A stretch of DNA of 8,627 nucleotides from Pseudomonadota bacterium (GCA_023427545.1 JAEZBF010000207.1:1-8627), one strand, 5' to 3'; positions 1 through 6,986 are shown, counted from the stretch's first letter. A program made the numbers and translations. Notes: a model not told the origin generated them from the sequence alone.

Positions 1-387
1 GCCCTGGTCGATCGCGGTGTAGCAGTTGGCGACCGTCTGCGCCTCGCCGCCCTGCGAAGCGTCGACGACGCGCAGCGCCCCTTCGCACGCGGCCAGCGAA
101 CGCGACACCTCGTAGGCGAAGTCGACGTGGCCGGGCGTGTCGATGAGGTTCAGGTTGTAGCGCCTGCCGTCGCGCGCTTCGTAGACGAGCGCCGCGGTCT
201 GCGCCTTGATGGTGATGCCGCGCTCGCGCTCGATGTCCATCGAATCGAGCACCAGCTCCCGGCCGGCCATCTCGCGCGCATCCAGCCCACCGGTGATCTG
301 GATCAGGCGGTCGGCGAGCGTGGACTTGCCGTGATCGATGTGGGCGACGATCGAGAAGTTGCGGATGTGGTCGAGGGGCGTGGGCAT
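1..387 (-). CDS. lepA: Translation elongation factor 4 (LepA), N-terminal part, cut by the window edge
   Basis: LepA/EF4 is a ribosome-dependent GTPase that resembles EF-G and acts on stalled or mis-translocated ribosomes; it works in the cytoplasm or at the membrane. The 129 visible residues are the start of the G domain. The P-loop AHIDHGKST is at residues 15-23, the switch I threonine in RGIT at 56-59, and the G3 motif DTPGH at 83-87. The stretch LDSMDIERERGITIKAQT is typical of LepA rather than of TypA/BipA or EF-G. The ATG at 387 matches the usual LepA start a few residues before IRNFSI; only a weak GAG-type ribosome site precedes it. The reading frame is open to base 1, so the rest of the gene lies outside. 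Two positions that are normally hydrophobic in this family look odd: Arg106 (LRVVDA, usually LLVVDA) and Gly114 (QGGEAQT, usually QGVEAQT). The identification is secure. Confidence 0.95.
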   Translation of the reverse strand, partial: MPTPLDHIRNFSIVAHIDHGKSTLADRLIQITGGLDAREMAGRELVLDSMDIERERGITIKAQTAALVYEARDGRRYNLNLIDTPGHVDFAYEVSRSLAACEGALRVVDASQGGEAQTVANCYTAIDQG

Positions 388-456
388 GAGGTCTCGTGTG
401 CGCGCCAAGCGACGCTGGTCGCGCGCTGATACCAGAGCCCGCCGGTCGGGGGAAGG

Positions 457-475
457 ATGGTTAGCGCCGGGTTAG
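457..475 (-). promoter_or_regulatory. CtrA-like box upstream of lepA
   Basis: Read on the minus strand, this site is CTAA, seven bases, CTAACCAT. The alphaproteobacterial cell-cycle regulator CtrA binds TTAA-N7-TTAA, with an extended half-site TTAACCAT. Spacing and flanking CCAT agree exactly, but the first T of each half-site is C. On the plus strand the same bases read as two direct GGTTAGCG repeats (459-466 and 470-477) one helical turn apart. The site lies 70-88 bases upstream of the lepA start and 37 bases or more past the stop of the preceding gene. Assignment to CtrA is inference; another regulator or chance is possible. Confidence 0.3.
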
Positions 476-510
476 CGGCGCGGGCGCGGGTGGCGGGGAG
501 GCACTGGGTT

Positions 511-530
511 CCGACCGGACTACCGGTTGG
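511..530 (-). terminator. Weak hairpin over the stop codon of the c-di-GMP gene
   Basis: The arms CCGACCGG (511-518) and CCGGTTGG (523-530) can pair with one mismatch around a four-base loop that contains the TAG stop at 520-522. No T-run follows on the minus strand, so this is not a standard intrinsic terminator. It may still slow RNA decay, or it may be chance in GC-rich DNA. Confidence 0.2.
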
Positions 531-3405
531 CGAGCTGCTCGGCCTCGGCTTCCTGCCAGCGGCGCTCCTGGAGGGCTTCGATGGTTGCCGCGACGCGCGC
601 GGGTGGCACCGGCCGGGAGAACAGGTAGCCCTGGCCGAGGTCGCAGCCCTTCTCACGCAGGTATTCGGCCTGTTCGGCCCGCTCGATGCCTTCGGCCACG
701 GTACGGATGCCCATGCTGCGCGACATCTGCATGACCGCATCGATCACGGCGGTGTCGCGCCGCCTGGCGGAGCCGATGCGGTCGACGAAAGAGCGGTCGA
801 TCTTGAGCACGTCGACGGGGAACTGCTGAAGATGGGTCAGCGAGGCATAGCCCGTGCCGAAATCGTCGAGCGCAATGGTGATCCCCGCCGCGCGCAGCGT
901 CTCCAGCGCCCTGGTGACGTGTCCGCCGAGCTGGTTGATCAGGACGGTCTCGGTGACTTCGATCTCGATGGCATCGGGGGTCAGCCCCACGTCGGTGATG
1001 CGATTGAGGATGCGGTCTGCGAGGTCGCCGCGGCGGAAATCTGCCGCGGAGACGTTGATGGCCACGCGCCCCACGGGAATCTGCTCATCCCGCCAATCGA
1101 GGCAGTCCTCGAGCACGCGGTCGAGCATCCGGTCGGTGAGGCGGATCGACAGTTCGGCGTCGCCGAAGGCTGCGGCGATGCTCGCCGGCGGCTGCAGGCC
1201 GAGATGATCGTGCCAGCGCAGCAGCGCCTCGAAGCCATCGATACGGCCGGTCTTGAGGTCGACCTTGGGCTGGTAGAAGGGGACGATGTCGTCGTTGGCG
1301 AGCGCGAGCCTGGCGTTGCTGAGGGCCTTGGCGCGAGCCTGGGAGGCCTGGCGCATCTCGGGCTTGAAACCGCGAATGGTGCCGGGCAGCTCGGCCTTGG
1401 CGGCATAGAGCGCGAGGTCGGCGGCGCGGAGCAGCTCGGCGGCGTTGTCGGCATCCTTGGGGAACAGCGCGGCGCCGACGCAATAGCTGATCGCAATCTG
1501 CAGACCCTCGATGGTGACCGGGCCCTCGAGCGGCGCAAGGCGCTCTCGCGCCGTCTTCATCGTCAGGTCGGCCGGCCGCAAACCCGGCGAGACGATCGCA
1601 AACTCATCGCCGCCGAGCCGTGCGACGGTCACCCCCGGTGGCACGGTACTCGATAGCCGGTTCGCCACTTCGCGCAGCAGCCGGTCCCCGGCGGCGTGGC
1701 CCATGTTGTCGTTGAGGGTCTTGAAGTTGTTGAGATCGAGGACCATCAGCCCGACCATCTCACCGGTGCGCCGGGCATCCTCGATCGCCGCATCGAGACG
1801 CTGGGCGTAAAGCGCGCGGTTTGGCAGTCCTGTCAGGGGATCATGGAAGGCGGCACGCTGGAGCTCGGCCTCGGCCTGCTTGCGTGCGGTGATATCGAGC
1901 ATAGAGCCGACGAGGCGGACGGGGCGGCCTTCGCCGTCGCGCACCAGGACCGAGCGCGAGGCGATCCAGATGTAGCTGCCGTCCCCCGTTGCGAACCGAT
2001 ACTCCTGGCTGATCTGCTCGCCGCCGGATGCGACCATGGCCGACTGCTGGGCGAGCACGCAGTCGCGATCCTCCGGATGGACGTGATCGAGCCACCACTG
2101 GAAGGTCGTCCCTTCGTCGAGCCCGGGGTCGCCGAGAACCTTGTCGAGCGCGCCGGTCCAGGTGGCGGTGTCGCTCGCGAAGTCGTAGTCCCAGATGACG
2201 TCGTTGGTGGCCTGCGAGGCGAGGCGGTAGCGCTCCTCGCTCTGGCGCAGCGCCATTTCGGCCGCGACCTGATCGTCGATGTCCTCGAGCGAGCCATACC
2301 AGCGCAGTATCTGGCCGGTTTCGTCGCGAAATGGGCGCGCGCGGGCGCGGAACCAGCGGTAAGTGCCGTCCCTGAGCCGCAGCCGGTAGCGCGCGTCGGC
2401 GATGCTGCCGACGCCGGTCTCCAGCGCTTCGGCCCAGCGGGCGAGGACCCGTTCGCGATCGTCCGGGTGCATGACCCTGATCCACCCCTCGCTCATGTCG
2501 TCGCCGGGCGTAATGTCGGCAATCTCCCACCACCTGGGTCCCATTTCGAGGACGCGGCCGGAGGCATCTGCCAGCCACTGGATCTGGGAGTTGAGCTCGA
2601 TGTAGGCGCGGTGATGCACTTCGCTGGCGCGCAGGGCCTCGAGCGCGTCCAGCAGCTTCTTGCGATCGGCCTCGGTCACCTGGGTCATGCGATGGCTGTG
2701 GAAGGCGAGACCGAGGGCGGCGGCGATCAGCATGAAGCACGCGGCGACCACGGCGGCGCCGACGCTGGCAAGCTCCACACCTTCCGGCTGCCACGCACCG
2801 CCGACCGGCGCGAGATTGATCGCCGACATCGCGACGAAGTGGAGGATCAGCGTCCCCACCATCATCGCGATCGCCGCCGGCCATCCGAGCGTGGTCGCCG
2901 GCAGGCGCTGCATCAGCGGCCCGGCGAGCATGGTGGTGCCGATGCCAATCACGAGAGCGATGACGATCAGGTCGGTGTCGAGGGTGATCTCGCCGGCAAA
3001 CCGCAGCGCGGTCATATCGAAGAAGTGGGCCATGGCGAGGCCGATACCGATCAGGATGCCGGCGGCCAGGCCGCGGATCCGGCTGCGATCGCCGAAGCCG
3101 CTGATCCAGCCCAGGATCGACAGCAGCGTGCAAAGGCCGAAGGAGAGAACCGCCGCGAGCGGATCGAAGTAGAGTCCGACCTCGCGGGCGAAGCCGAGCA
3201 TGGCGGTGAAGTGGGTAGTCCAGATGCCGGCGCCGGTGATGACGCCGCCCAGGATCAGCCAGAGCAGGCGGCGGCGTCCCTCGGCGGGAAAGGCGCGCTG
3301 GACGACGCCCGCGGCGGTGAAGCTGCTGAGCGCGCAGACCGCCACGGCCAGAGCCACGTACAGCTGGTCGTGCTCGTAGACGATGCAATCATAGATGCGC
3401 CACAT
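520..3405 (-). CDS. Membrane MHYT-PAS-PAS-GGDEF-EAL cyclic-di-GMP cyclase/phosphodiesterase
   Basis: This 961-residue protein probably makes and/or degrades cyclic-di-GMP in response to a membrane and a PAS signal. Residues 1-235 form a seven-helix-type MHYT sensor with three repeats around THFTAM (64-69), AHFFDM (126-131) and LHFVAM (188-193). Two PAS/PAC units follow at about 264-380 and 388-508. The GGDEF domain (about 515-675) has metal-binding Asp557, Asn565, and an intact GGDEF at 598-602. No RxxD inhibitory I-site is present at the usual place, since residues 590-593 are PGVT. The EAL domain (about 697-945) keeps Glu726 of EAL, Asn784, Glu816, Asp847-Asp848, Lys868, Glu905 and Gln925, the usual phosphodiesterase residues. 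Both activities therefore look possible; the net direction cannot be read from sequence. The ATG at 3405 gives the usual family N-terminus (RIYDCIVYEHD) and has a weak GGA site upstream. It is probably transcribed alone, since a terminator lies upstream at 3499-3526. Confidence 0.93.
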   Translation of the reverse strand: MWRIYDCIVYEHDQLYVALAVAVCALSSFTAAGVVQRAFPAEGRRRLLWLILGGVITGAGIWTTHFTAMLGFAREVGLYFDPLAAVLSFGLCTLLSILGWISGFGDRSRIRGLAAGILIGIGLAMAHFFDMTALRFAGEITLDTDLIVIALVIGIGTTMLAGPLMQRLPATTLGWPAAIAMMVGTLILHFVAMSAINLAPVGGAWQPEGVELASVGAAVVAACFMLIAAALGLAFHSHRMTQVTEADRKKLLDALEALRASEVHHRAYIELNSQIQWLADASGRVLEMGPRWWEIADITPGDDMSEGWIRVMHPDDRERVLARWAEALETGVGSIADARYRLRLRDGTYRWFRARARPFRDETGQILRWYGSLEDIDDQVAAEMALRQSEERYRLASQATNDVIWDYDFASDTATWTGALDKVLGDPGLDEGTTFQWWLDHVHPEDRDCVLAQQSAMVASGGEQISQEYRFATGDGSYIWIASRSVLVRDGEGRPVRLVGSMLDITARKQAEAELQRAAFHDPLTGLPNRALYAQRLDAAIEDARRTGEMVGLMVLDLNNFKTLNDNMGHAAGDRLLREVANRLSSTVPPGVTVARLGGDEFAIVSPGLRPADLTMKTARERLAPLEGPVTIEGLQIAISYCVGAALFPKDADNAAELLRAADLALYAAKAELPGTIRGFKPEMRQASQARAKALSNARLALANDDIVPFYQPKVDLKTGRIDGFEALLRWHDHLGLQPPASIAAAFGDAELSIRLTDRMLDRVLEDCLDWRDEQIPVGRVAINVSAADFRRGDLADRILNRITDVGLTPDAIEIEVTETVLINQLGGHVTRALETLRAAGITIALDDFGTGYASLTHLQQFPVDVLKIDRSFVDRIGSARRRDTAVIDAVMQMSRSMGIRTVAEGIERAEQAEYLREKGCDLGQGYLFSRPVPPARVAATIEALQERRWQEAEAEQLANR

Positions 3406-3498
3406 GCGGCCATCCGAAGTCGTTCAGCGGCCGAGTGGTAGAGAAGAGCCATTGCGAAAGGCTGAATCCGGCAGGTCTATTTGGCGGGTGGGCGGCGC

Positions 3499-3526
3499 AA
3501 AAGAAGTGGGGGCCAAGCGGCCCCCA
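3499..3526 (-). terminator. Intrinsic terminator of the doxX-like gene
   Basis: On the minus strand an 8-bp perfect stem, TGGGGGCC / GGCCCCCA, closes a GCTT tetraloop and is followed by CTTCTTTT. It begins 27 bases after the DoxX stop codon. A strong GC stem plus a T-rich tail is the classic Rho-independent form. It should separate the doxX-like gene from the c-di-GMP gene downstream, leaving about 90 bases (3406-3498) for that gene's own promoter, in which I could not pick out clear -35 and -10 boxes. Confidence 0.8.
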
Positions 3527-3552
3527 TCATCTCGGGATGCGTTCGGGTTCGG

Positions 3553-3993
3553 TCAGGCGCGGGCGGTGACGCCGGGGACCGACTGCGGGATTACGCGCAG
3601 GTTGAGGGCAAAGCGGCCCGGCCCATGCGCGGCGGCGAAGAGCAATCCGGCCGCGAAGCTGAAGTGATCGACGAAGAAGCCGAAGCCGACCTCGCTGGCA
3701 CCCCATGTTGCCGGCCCGTGGAAGCTGAAGGCGAGGAAGAGCACGTAGGCGGTGGCGGCGAGCGCCGCCTCGGTCATGAATGCGCCGGTCAGGAAGGCGA
3801 GAACGAGGCCGAGCTCGAAGGCAGCGGCGCAGCAGGCGAGAAACAGCGGGAACGGCAGGCCGATCATCTCGATGTAGCCGGCAGTGGCGTGGATCCCGGT
3901 GAGCTTGAAGTAGAGCGCCATGCCGAAGATGCCAGCGAAGGTCACGCGGGCGGCGAGGGTTGCGACGGTGCTCCAGATCGGGGTGGTGGTCAT
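3553..3993 (-). CDS. DoxX-family integral membrane protein
   Basis: This is a small, hydrophobic protein of 146 residues. It has four likely membrane helices at about 12-29, 44-66, 70-92 and 107-123, the usual size and layout for DoxX/DoxD-like proteins. Family-type features include YFKLTGI after helix 1 (28-34), GLPFPL leading into helix 2, the glutamate in FELGLVLAFLTG (59-70), and the charged DHFSFAAGLL before helix 4. Members have been linked to quinone-dependent thiosulfate oxidation, to thiol/redox stress complexes, or to nothing known; the family alone does not give a function here. The start at 3993 is chosen because GGAGAA sits 7-12 bases upstream and the membrane region begins soon after. 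A longer frame back to 4158 adds an Arg/Pro-rich tail with no family resemblance. The gene stands alone, between a repeat-rich gap and its own terminator. Confidence 0.85.
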   Translation of the reverse strand: MTTTPIWSTVATLAARVTFAGIFGMALYFKLTGIHATAGYIEMIGLPFPLFLACCAAAFELGLVLAFLTGAFMTEAALAATAYVLFLAFSFHGPATWGASEVGFGFFVDHFSFAAGLLFAAAHGPGRFALNLRVIPQSVPGVTARA

Positions 3994-4170
3994 TTCGCTT
4001 CTCCGTTGGTGGCGGCGGAGCACCATCGCCCTGCCCTTGCCAACGCGACGAACGCAGACGTGGGGAATCGACATGAGGGTGAGAAAAAATGTGGGGCGAT
4101 GCGGGGGTGACGTCGGGCCAGGGGCGGCGGCTCGCCATGAGAGGCACTGAGGGCGCACACACGGCCCATC

Positions 4171-4185
4171 CCCGCGCCATGCGGG
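4171..4185. repeat. Short inverted repeat CCCGC/GCGGG
   Basis: CCCGC (4171-4175) and GCGGG (4181-4185) pair perfectly around a GCCAT loop. The wider context, GGGATTCCCGCATGGCGCGG on the minus strand, resembles the TTCCCGC...GCGGGA dispersed palindromes common between genes in many alphaproteobacteria. This likeness is from memory, and the element is short. Confidence 0.4.
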
Positions 4186-4232
4186 AATCCCTGTTTGGGT
4201 TCATGTGGCCTGGCCAGGGGGTGACTGGACGG

Positions 4233-4277
4233 CCCCTCATCCGGCCTTCGGCCACCTTCTCCCTCAAGGGGAGAAGG
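4233..4277. repeat. Intergenic palindromic repeat A (double hairpin)
   Basis: This unit contains two stems in a row. The first is GGCC (4243-4246) with GGCC (4250-4253) around TTC. The second is a perfect 9-bp stem, CCTTCTCCC (4255-4263) with GGGAGAAGG (4269-4277), around TCAAG. The string CTCATCCGGCCTTCGGCCAC leading into CCTTCTCCC matches, as I recall it, a dispersed intergenic element found in many Rhizobiales/Devosia genomes. It does not code; it may stabilise or end transcripts. Confidence 0.75.
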
Positions 4278-4301
4278 CGCTGACTGAGAGGCGGGGGCAC
4301 G

Positions 4302-4332
4302 CCCTCGTGGTTCGACAGGCTCACCATGAGGG
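4302..4332. repeat. Intergenic palindromic repeat B
   Basis: The arms CCCTCGTGGT (4302-4311) and ACCATGAGGG (4323-4332) are inverted copies with one mismatch around an 11-base loop TCGACAGGCTC. This CTCATGGTGAGC-TGTCGAACCACGAG element is a widespread dispersed repeat in several alphaproteobacterial groups. Read on the minus strand it gives the false peptide start MVSLSNHEG, which is common in wrongly predicted proteins. A degenerate half-copy (CTCGCCATGAGAGGCACTGA) lies at 4131-4150, aligning with CTCACCATGAGGGCTACTGA at 4320-4339. Confidence 0.75.
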
Positions 4333-4376
4333 CTACTGAGGCTACGGGGCCGCCCCCTCCCCCCGCCTACGGTGGC

Positions 4377-4400
4377 CCTCCCCCGCTCTCGCGGGAGAGG
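4377..4400. repeat. Intergenic palindromic repeat C
   Basis: CCTCCCCCGC (4377-4386) pairs with GCGGGAGAGG (4391-4400) with a single mismatch around TCTC. It starts 41 bases beyond the permease stop on the minus strand and could protect or end the transporter transcript, but no T-run follows. The CCTCCCC...GGGGAGG form is again that of a dispersed intergenic palindrome. Confidence 0.6.
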
Positions 4401-4440
4401 AAGCCTAACTGCGGGCGGGAGGAGCCCGACTGCGGGGCCC

Positions 4441-5439
4441 TTATTCGGCGGGTTGGCTTTGCTCTATGGGGGCCTTGCGGGCGGCGTTAAGGGTGCGGCG
4501 GCGGTCGCGGAAGGCGCCCCATTGCTGGTCGACGATGACACCGACGAGGATCACGGTGCCCATCACCGCGAAGTTGAGCGAGGAGGGGATGCCGAGGAGG
4601 TTGACGAGGTTCTGCAGGATCTGAAGCAGGATCGTGCCGAGGATGACGCCGACGATCGAGCCTTCGCCGCCGCGGAGCGAGAAGCCGCCCAGCACGGCGG
4701 CGGCGATGGCGTAGAGCTCGTAGAAATTGGCGTGGCCGGAGGGCTGGACCGAGCGTGTGTACATGGCAAAGAAGATCGCCGCGACTGCGGTGAGGCCGCT
4801 GCAGATGACGTAGGCGGCGAGCACCACGAGATTGGTGCGGATGCCCGAGAAGCGCGCCGCCTCCGCGTTCTTGCCGACGGCGTAGAGGAAGCGGCCGAAG
4901 ACCGAGCGGTGAAGTACGATCCAGGCGATAACCGCAACGACTGCAAGGACATAGATCGAGGTCGGTATGCCGAATGGACGCGCGACGAAGAAGTCGAGGC
5001 CGGGGTATTCGCTGCCGAATGGGAAGCCTGCTGTCGCATCAGCGGTGTAGCCGCGTGCGACGCCGCGGTAGATCAGCAGGCCGCACAGCGTGACGACGAA
5101 GGGCTGCATCTTGAGCCGGGTGATGAGCAGGCCGTGGATGAGCCCCAGCGCGAGGCCGAGGAAAAGCACGATGGCGGCGGCGATCGGCCATGGAACGCCG
5201 AGGCGGCCGACCATGTCGACGAAGAGCACGCCGAGCAGCGCGATCATCGAGCCGACCGAGAGCTCGATGCCGCCGGTGATGATGACGAAACCCTGGGCGA
5301 TGGCAAAGATGCCGAAAAGGCCGATCAGGTTGGCGGTATTGGCGAGATTGTTGGGCGAGAGGAACAGCGGGTTGCGGAGATAGACTCCGAGCCCGACGAC
5401 GAGGATGAGGACCAGAAGCCCGAGGTCCTTCTTGTTCAT
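4441..5439 (-). CDS. CUT2/ribose-type sugar ABC transporter permease (RbsC family)
   Basis: This inner-membrane protein of 332 residues forms the channel of the importer, probably as a homodimer because no second permease gene is present. It has a run of eight to ten hydrophobic helices. It carries the family signature ITGGIELSVGS (54-64), the cytoplasmic coupling loop YAVGKNAEAARFSGI (186-200) that contacts the ATPase, and the conserved AAVLGGFSLRGGEGSIVG block near 247-264. Its length is normal for the family (about 320-340). The ATG at 5439 overlaps the ATPase stop as ATGA (5436-5439), so translation is probably coupled; an AAGGGG site lies about 9 bases upstream inside the ATPase gene. 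The hydrophilic tail from about 308 (RDRRRT...) is ordinary. The substrate cannot be read from the permease; members carry ribose, xylose, galactose, inositol, autoinducer-2 and others. Confidence 0.93.
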   Translation of the reverse strand: MNKKDLGLLVLILVVGLGVYLRNPLFLSPNNLANTANLIGLFGIFAIAQGFVIITGGIELSVGSMIALLGVLFVDMVGRLGVPWPIAAAIVLFLGLALGLIHGLLITRLKMQPFVVTLCGLLIYRGVARGYTADATAGFPFGSEYPGLDFFVARPFGIPTSIYVLAVVAVIAWIVLHRSVFGRFLYAVGKNAEAARFSGIRTNLVVLAAYVICSGLTAVAAIFFAMYTRSVQPSGHANFYELYAIAAAVLGGFSLRGGEGSIVGVILGTILLQILQNLVNLLGIPSSLNFAVMGTVILVGVIVDQQWGAFRDRRRTLNAARKAPIEQSQPAE

Positions 5440-6986
5440 GCCGCCGCCCCTTCGATCTGTTTGCCCACCGCCAGCAGAAGGACGTTTTCTTCGCTGAACT
5501 GGTCGCGATTCAATACACCCGAAATCGCGCCCTCGTGCATCACGGCGATGCGGTCGGAGACGCCGATCACCTCCTCCATGTCCGAGGAGATCATGAGGAC
5601 GGCTACCCCGGCATCGGCGAGGCCGCGCATGAGGCGGTAGATTTCGGCCTTGGCGCCGATGTCGATGCCCCGCGTGGGTTCATCGAGGATGATGACGCGC
5701 GGGTTCATGGCGAGCCACTTGGCGAGCACCACCTTTTGCTGGTTGCCGCCCGAGAGGCTGCCGGTGCGCACGGCGACGTTGGGCGCCCGGATGTCGAGGT
5801 CGGCCTTGCTCGACTGGCCGCGGGCGCTCTCGCGTGACGGCGAGACGAGGCCGGCGCTGCAATAGGCGGGCAGGTTGGGGAGCGTGATGTTCTGCGCGAT
5901 GGGCAGGTCGAGGAGGATGCCTTGCCCCTTGCGGTCCTCGGGGACGAGGAAGATGCCCCGGGCCGTAGCATCGGAGGGGGCCCGGATCGCGGCCGGGGCG
6001 CCCTCGAGGGTGATGCTGCCGCCGACCGCTGCGTCGACGCCGAAGATGGCGCGGGCGAGCTCGGTGCGGCCGGAGCCGACGAGGCCGGCAAGGCCGAGAA
6101 TTTCGCCGCGGCGGAGCGCGAGATCGACCGGGCGGGTCGGCCAGGCGGCGGTGCGCATGCCGGTGGCAGCCAGGACGACCTCGCCTGGCGCGGCCTTGCC
6201 GGGGGTGTAGGCGACCTTGAGGTCGCGCCCGATCATCAGCCGGACCATGGCGGCGTGGCTGACATCGGCGCGTTCGAGGGTGCCGACCTGGACGCCGTCG
6301 CGCAGGACGATGACGCGATCGCAGGCGCGCTCCACCTCCTGCAGGCGGTGCGAGATGAAGATGACCGAGATGCCCTCGGCCTTGAGGCCGGCGATGACCT
6401 CGAGCAGGCGCTCGGTCTCGGCGATGGGCAGGCTCGATGTCGGCTCGTCGAGGATGACGAGGCGGGCGTCGTAGCTCAGCGCCTTGGCGATCTCGACGAG
6501 CTGCTGCTGGGCGAGCGAGAGGCGCGAGACCGGAGTGTCTGGGGTGAAGTTGGCGCCGAGGCGCTTGAGCAGCGGGGCGACGGCGGCGCGCTGCCTGTCG
6601 CGATCGACGATGTTGAGGATGCCGAACTTGCGGGGCTCGCGGCCGATGAAGACGTTGGCGGCAACGTCGAGGTTGTCGAAGAGGTTGAGCTCCTGGTGGA
6701 CGAAGGCGATGCCGGCACGGATCGAGCCGCCGACGGTCAGCGCGCCGTATTCGACGCGGTCGATAGCGATGCTGCCGCTATCGGGGGCGATGACGCCGCC
6801 GAGGATCTTCATGAGCGTCGACTTGCCGGCGCCGTTCTCGCCGACGAGGCCGATGACCTCGCCGCGGCGGACCTCCATGTCGAAGCCGGCCAGCGCCAGG
6901 ACGCCGGGATAGGATTTGCGGACGCGGCTCAACCGCAGGAACGGCTGCTCCGCCGAAGCGTCCGGCGACAGTGAAAGCGTGCTCAT
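5436..6986 (-). CDS. Sugar ABC transporter ATPase with two nucleotide-binding domains (RbsA/MglA family)
   Basis: This cytoplasmic protein powers the importer. Counting residues from the ATG at 6986 (516 in all), the first domain has Walker A GENGAGKST (49-57), a Q-loop HQELNLF (97-103), the family signature LSLAQQQ (156-162), Walker B VILDEPTSSL (177-186) and H-loop His213. The second domain has the degenerate P-loop GLVGSGRTE (301-309), with Arg in place of the Walker A lysine, then VPEDRKGQG (348-356), signature LSGGNQQK (411-418) and Walker B VIILDEPTRGID (431-442). A degenerate second P-loop is normal in this family, so only the first domain is expected to hydrolyse ATP well. The frame can also open at TTG 6995, three residues earlier; neither start has a visible Shine-Dalgarno site, and ATG is preferred. 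The gene lies 62 bases after the binding-protein gene, with a strong hairpin between, and overlaps the permease gene by four bases. Confidence 0.95.
   Translation of the reverse strand: MSTLSLSPDASAEQPFLRLSRVRKSYPGVLALAGFDMEVRRGEVIGLVGENGAGKSTLMKILGGVIAPDSGSIAIDRVEYGALTVGGSIRAGIAFVHQELNLFDNLDVAANVFIGREPRKFGILNIVDRDRQRAAVAPLLKRLGANFTPDTPVSRLSLAQQQLVEIAKALSYDARLVILDEPTSSLPIAETERLLEVIAGLKAEGISVIFISHRLQEVERACDRVIVLRDGVQVGTLERADVSHAAMVRLMIGRDLKVAYTPGKAAPGEVVLAATGMRTAAWPTRPVDLALRRGEILGLAGLVGSGRTELARAIFGVDAAVGGSITLEGAPAAIRAPSDATARGIFLVPEDRKGQGILLDLPIAQNITLPNLPAYCSAGLVSPSRESARGQSSKADLDIRAPNVAVRTGSLSGGNQQKVVLAKWLAMNPRVIILDEPTRGIDIGAKAEIYRLMRGLADAGVAVLMISSDMEEVIGVSDRIAVMHEGAISGVLNRDQFSEENVLLLAVGKQIEGAAA

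Larger units (their letters stand above)
3994..4440. other. 447-base gene-free region with a cluster of different hairpin repeats
   Basis: No credible gene lies here; the frames that cross it are rich in Arg, Pro and Gly and match no family I know. From left to right it holds the doxX ribosome site (about 3999-4005), an AT-rich patch near 4083-4091 that might belong to a doxX promoter, a half-copy related to repeat B (4130-4152), a small CCCGC/GCGGG hairpin (4171-4185), and the palindromic elements at 4233-4277, 4302-4332 and 4377-4400. The last 40 bases before the permease stop are GC-rich and contain two copies of a CTGCGGG-like string (4410-4415 and 4430-4436 area). I see no clear T-run terminator for the transporter operon. 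Such mixed clusters are typical of intergenic dispersed repeats in alphaproteobacteria. Confidence 0.7.

Noticed and set aside
457..1656. Long plus-strand open frame (399 codons)
   Set aside because: It lies antisense to the GGDEF/EAL gene, matches no family I know, and reflects the lack of stops in GC-rich mirrored frames.
1696..3441. Long plus-strand open frame (581 codons)
   Set aside because: It is antisense to the MHYT-PAS-GGDEF gene, is rich in Asp, Glu, Gly and Arg without domain pattern, and the opposite strand has clear, ordered motifs.
3255..3452. Minus-strand 65-codon frame over the start of the c-di-GMP gene
   Set aside because: It overlaps the better-supported MHYT start in another frame and resembles nothing known.
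3994..4158. N-terminal extension of the DoxX protein
   Set aside because: The 55 extra residues do not resemble the family, and the inner ATG at 3993 has a GGAGAA ribosome site.
3527..4327. Minus-strand frame of 266 codons beginning MVSLSNHEG
   Set aside because: Its start is translated from intergenic repeat B, and most of its length overlaps the DoxX gene in a wrong frame with Arg/Pro-rich sequence.
4372..5640. Plus-strand open frame opposite the permease gene
   Set aside because: It has a very acidic, low-complexity composition and is the mirror of a well-supported membrane protein.
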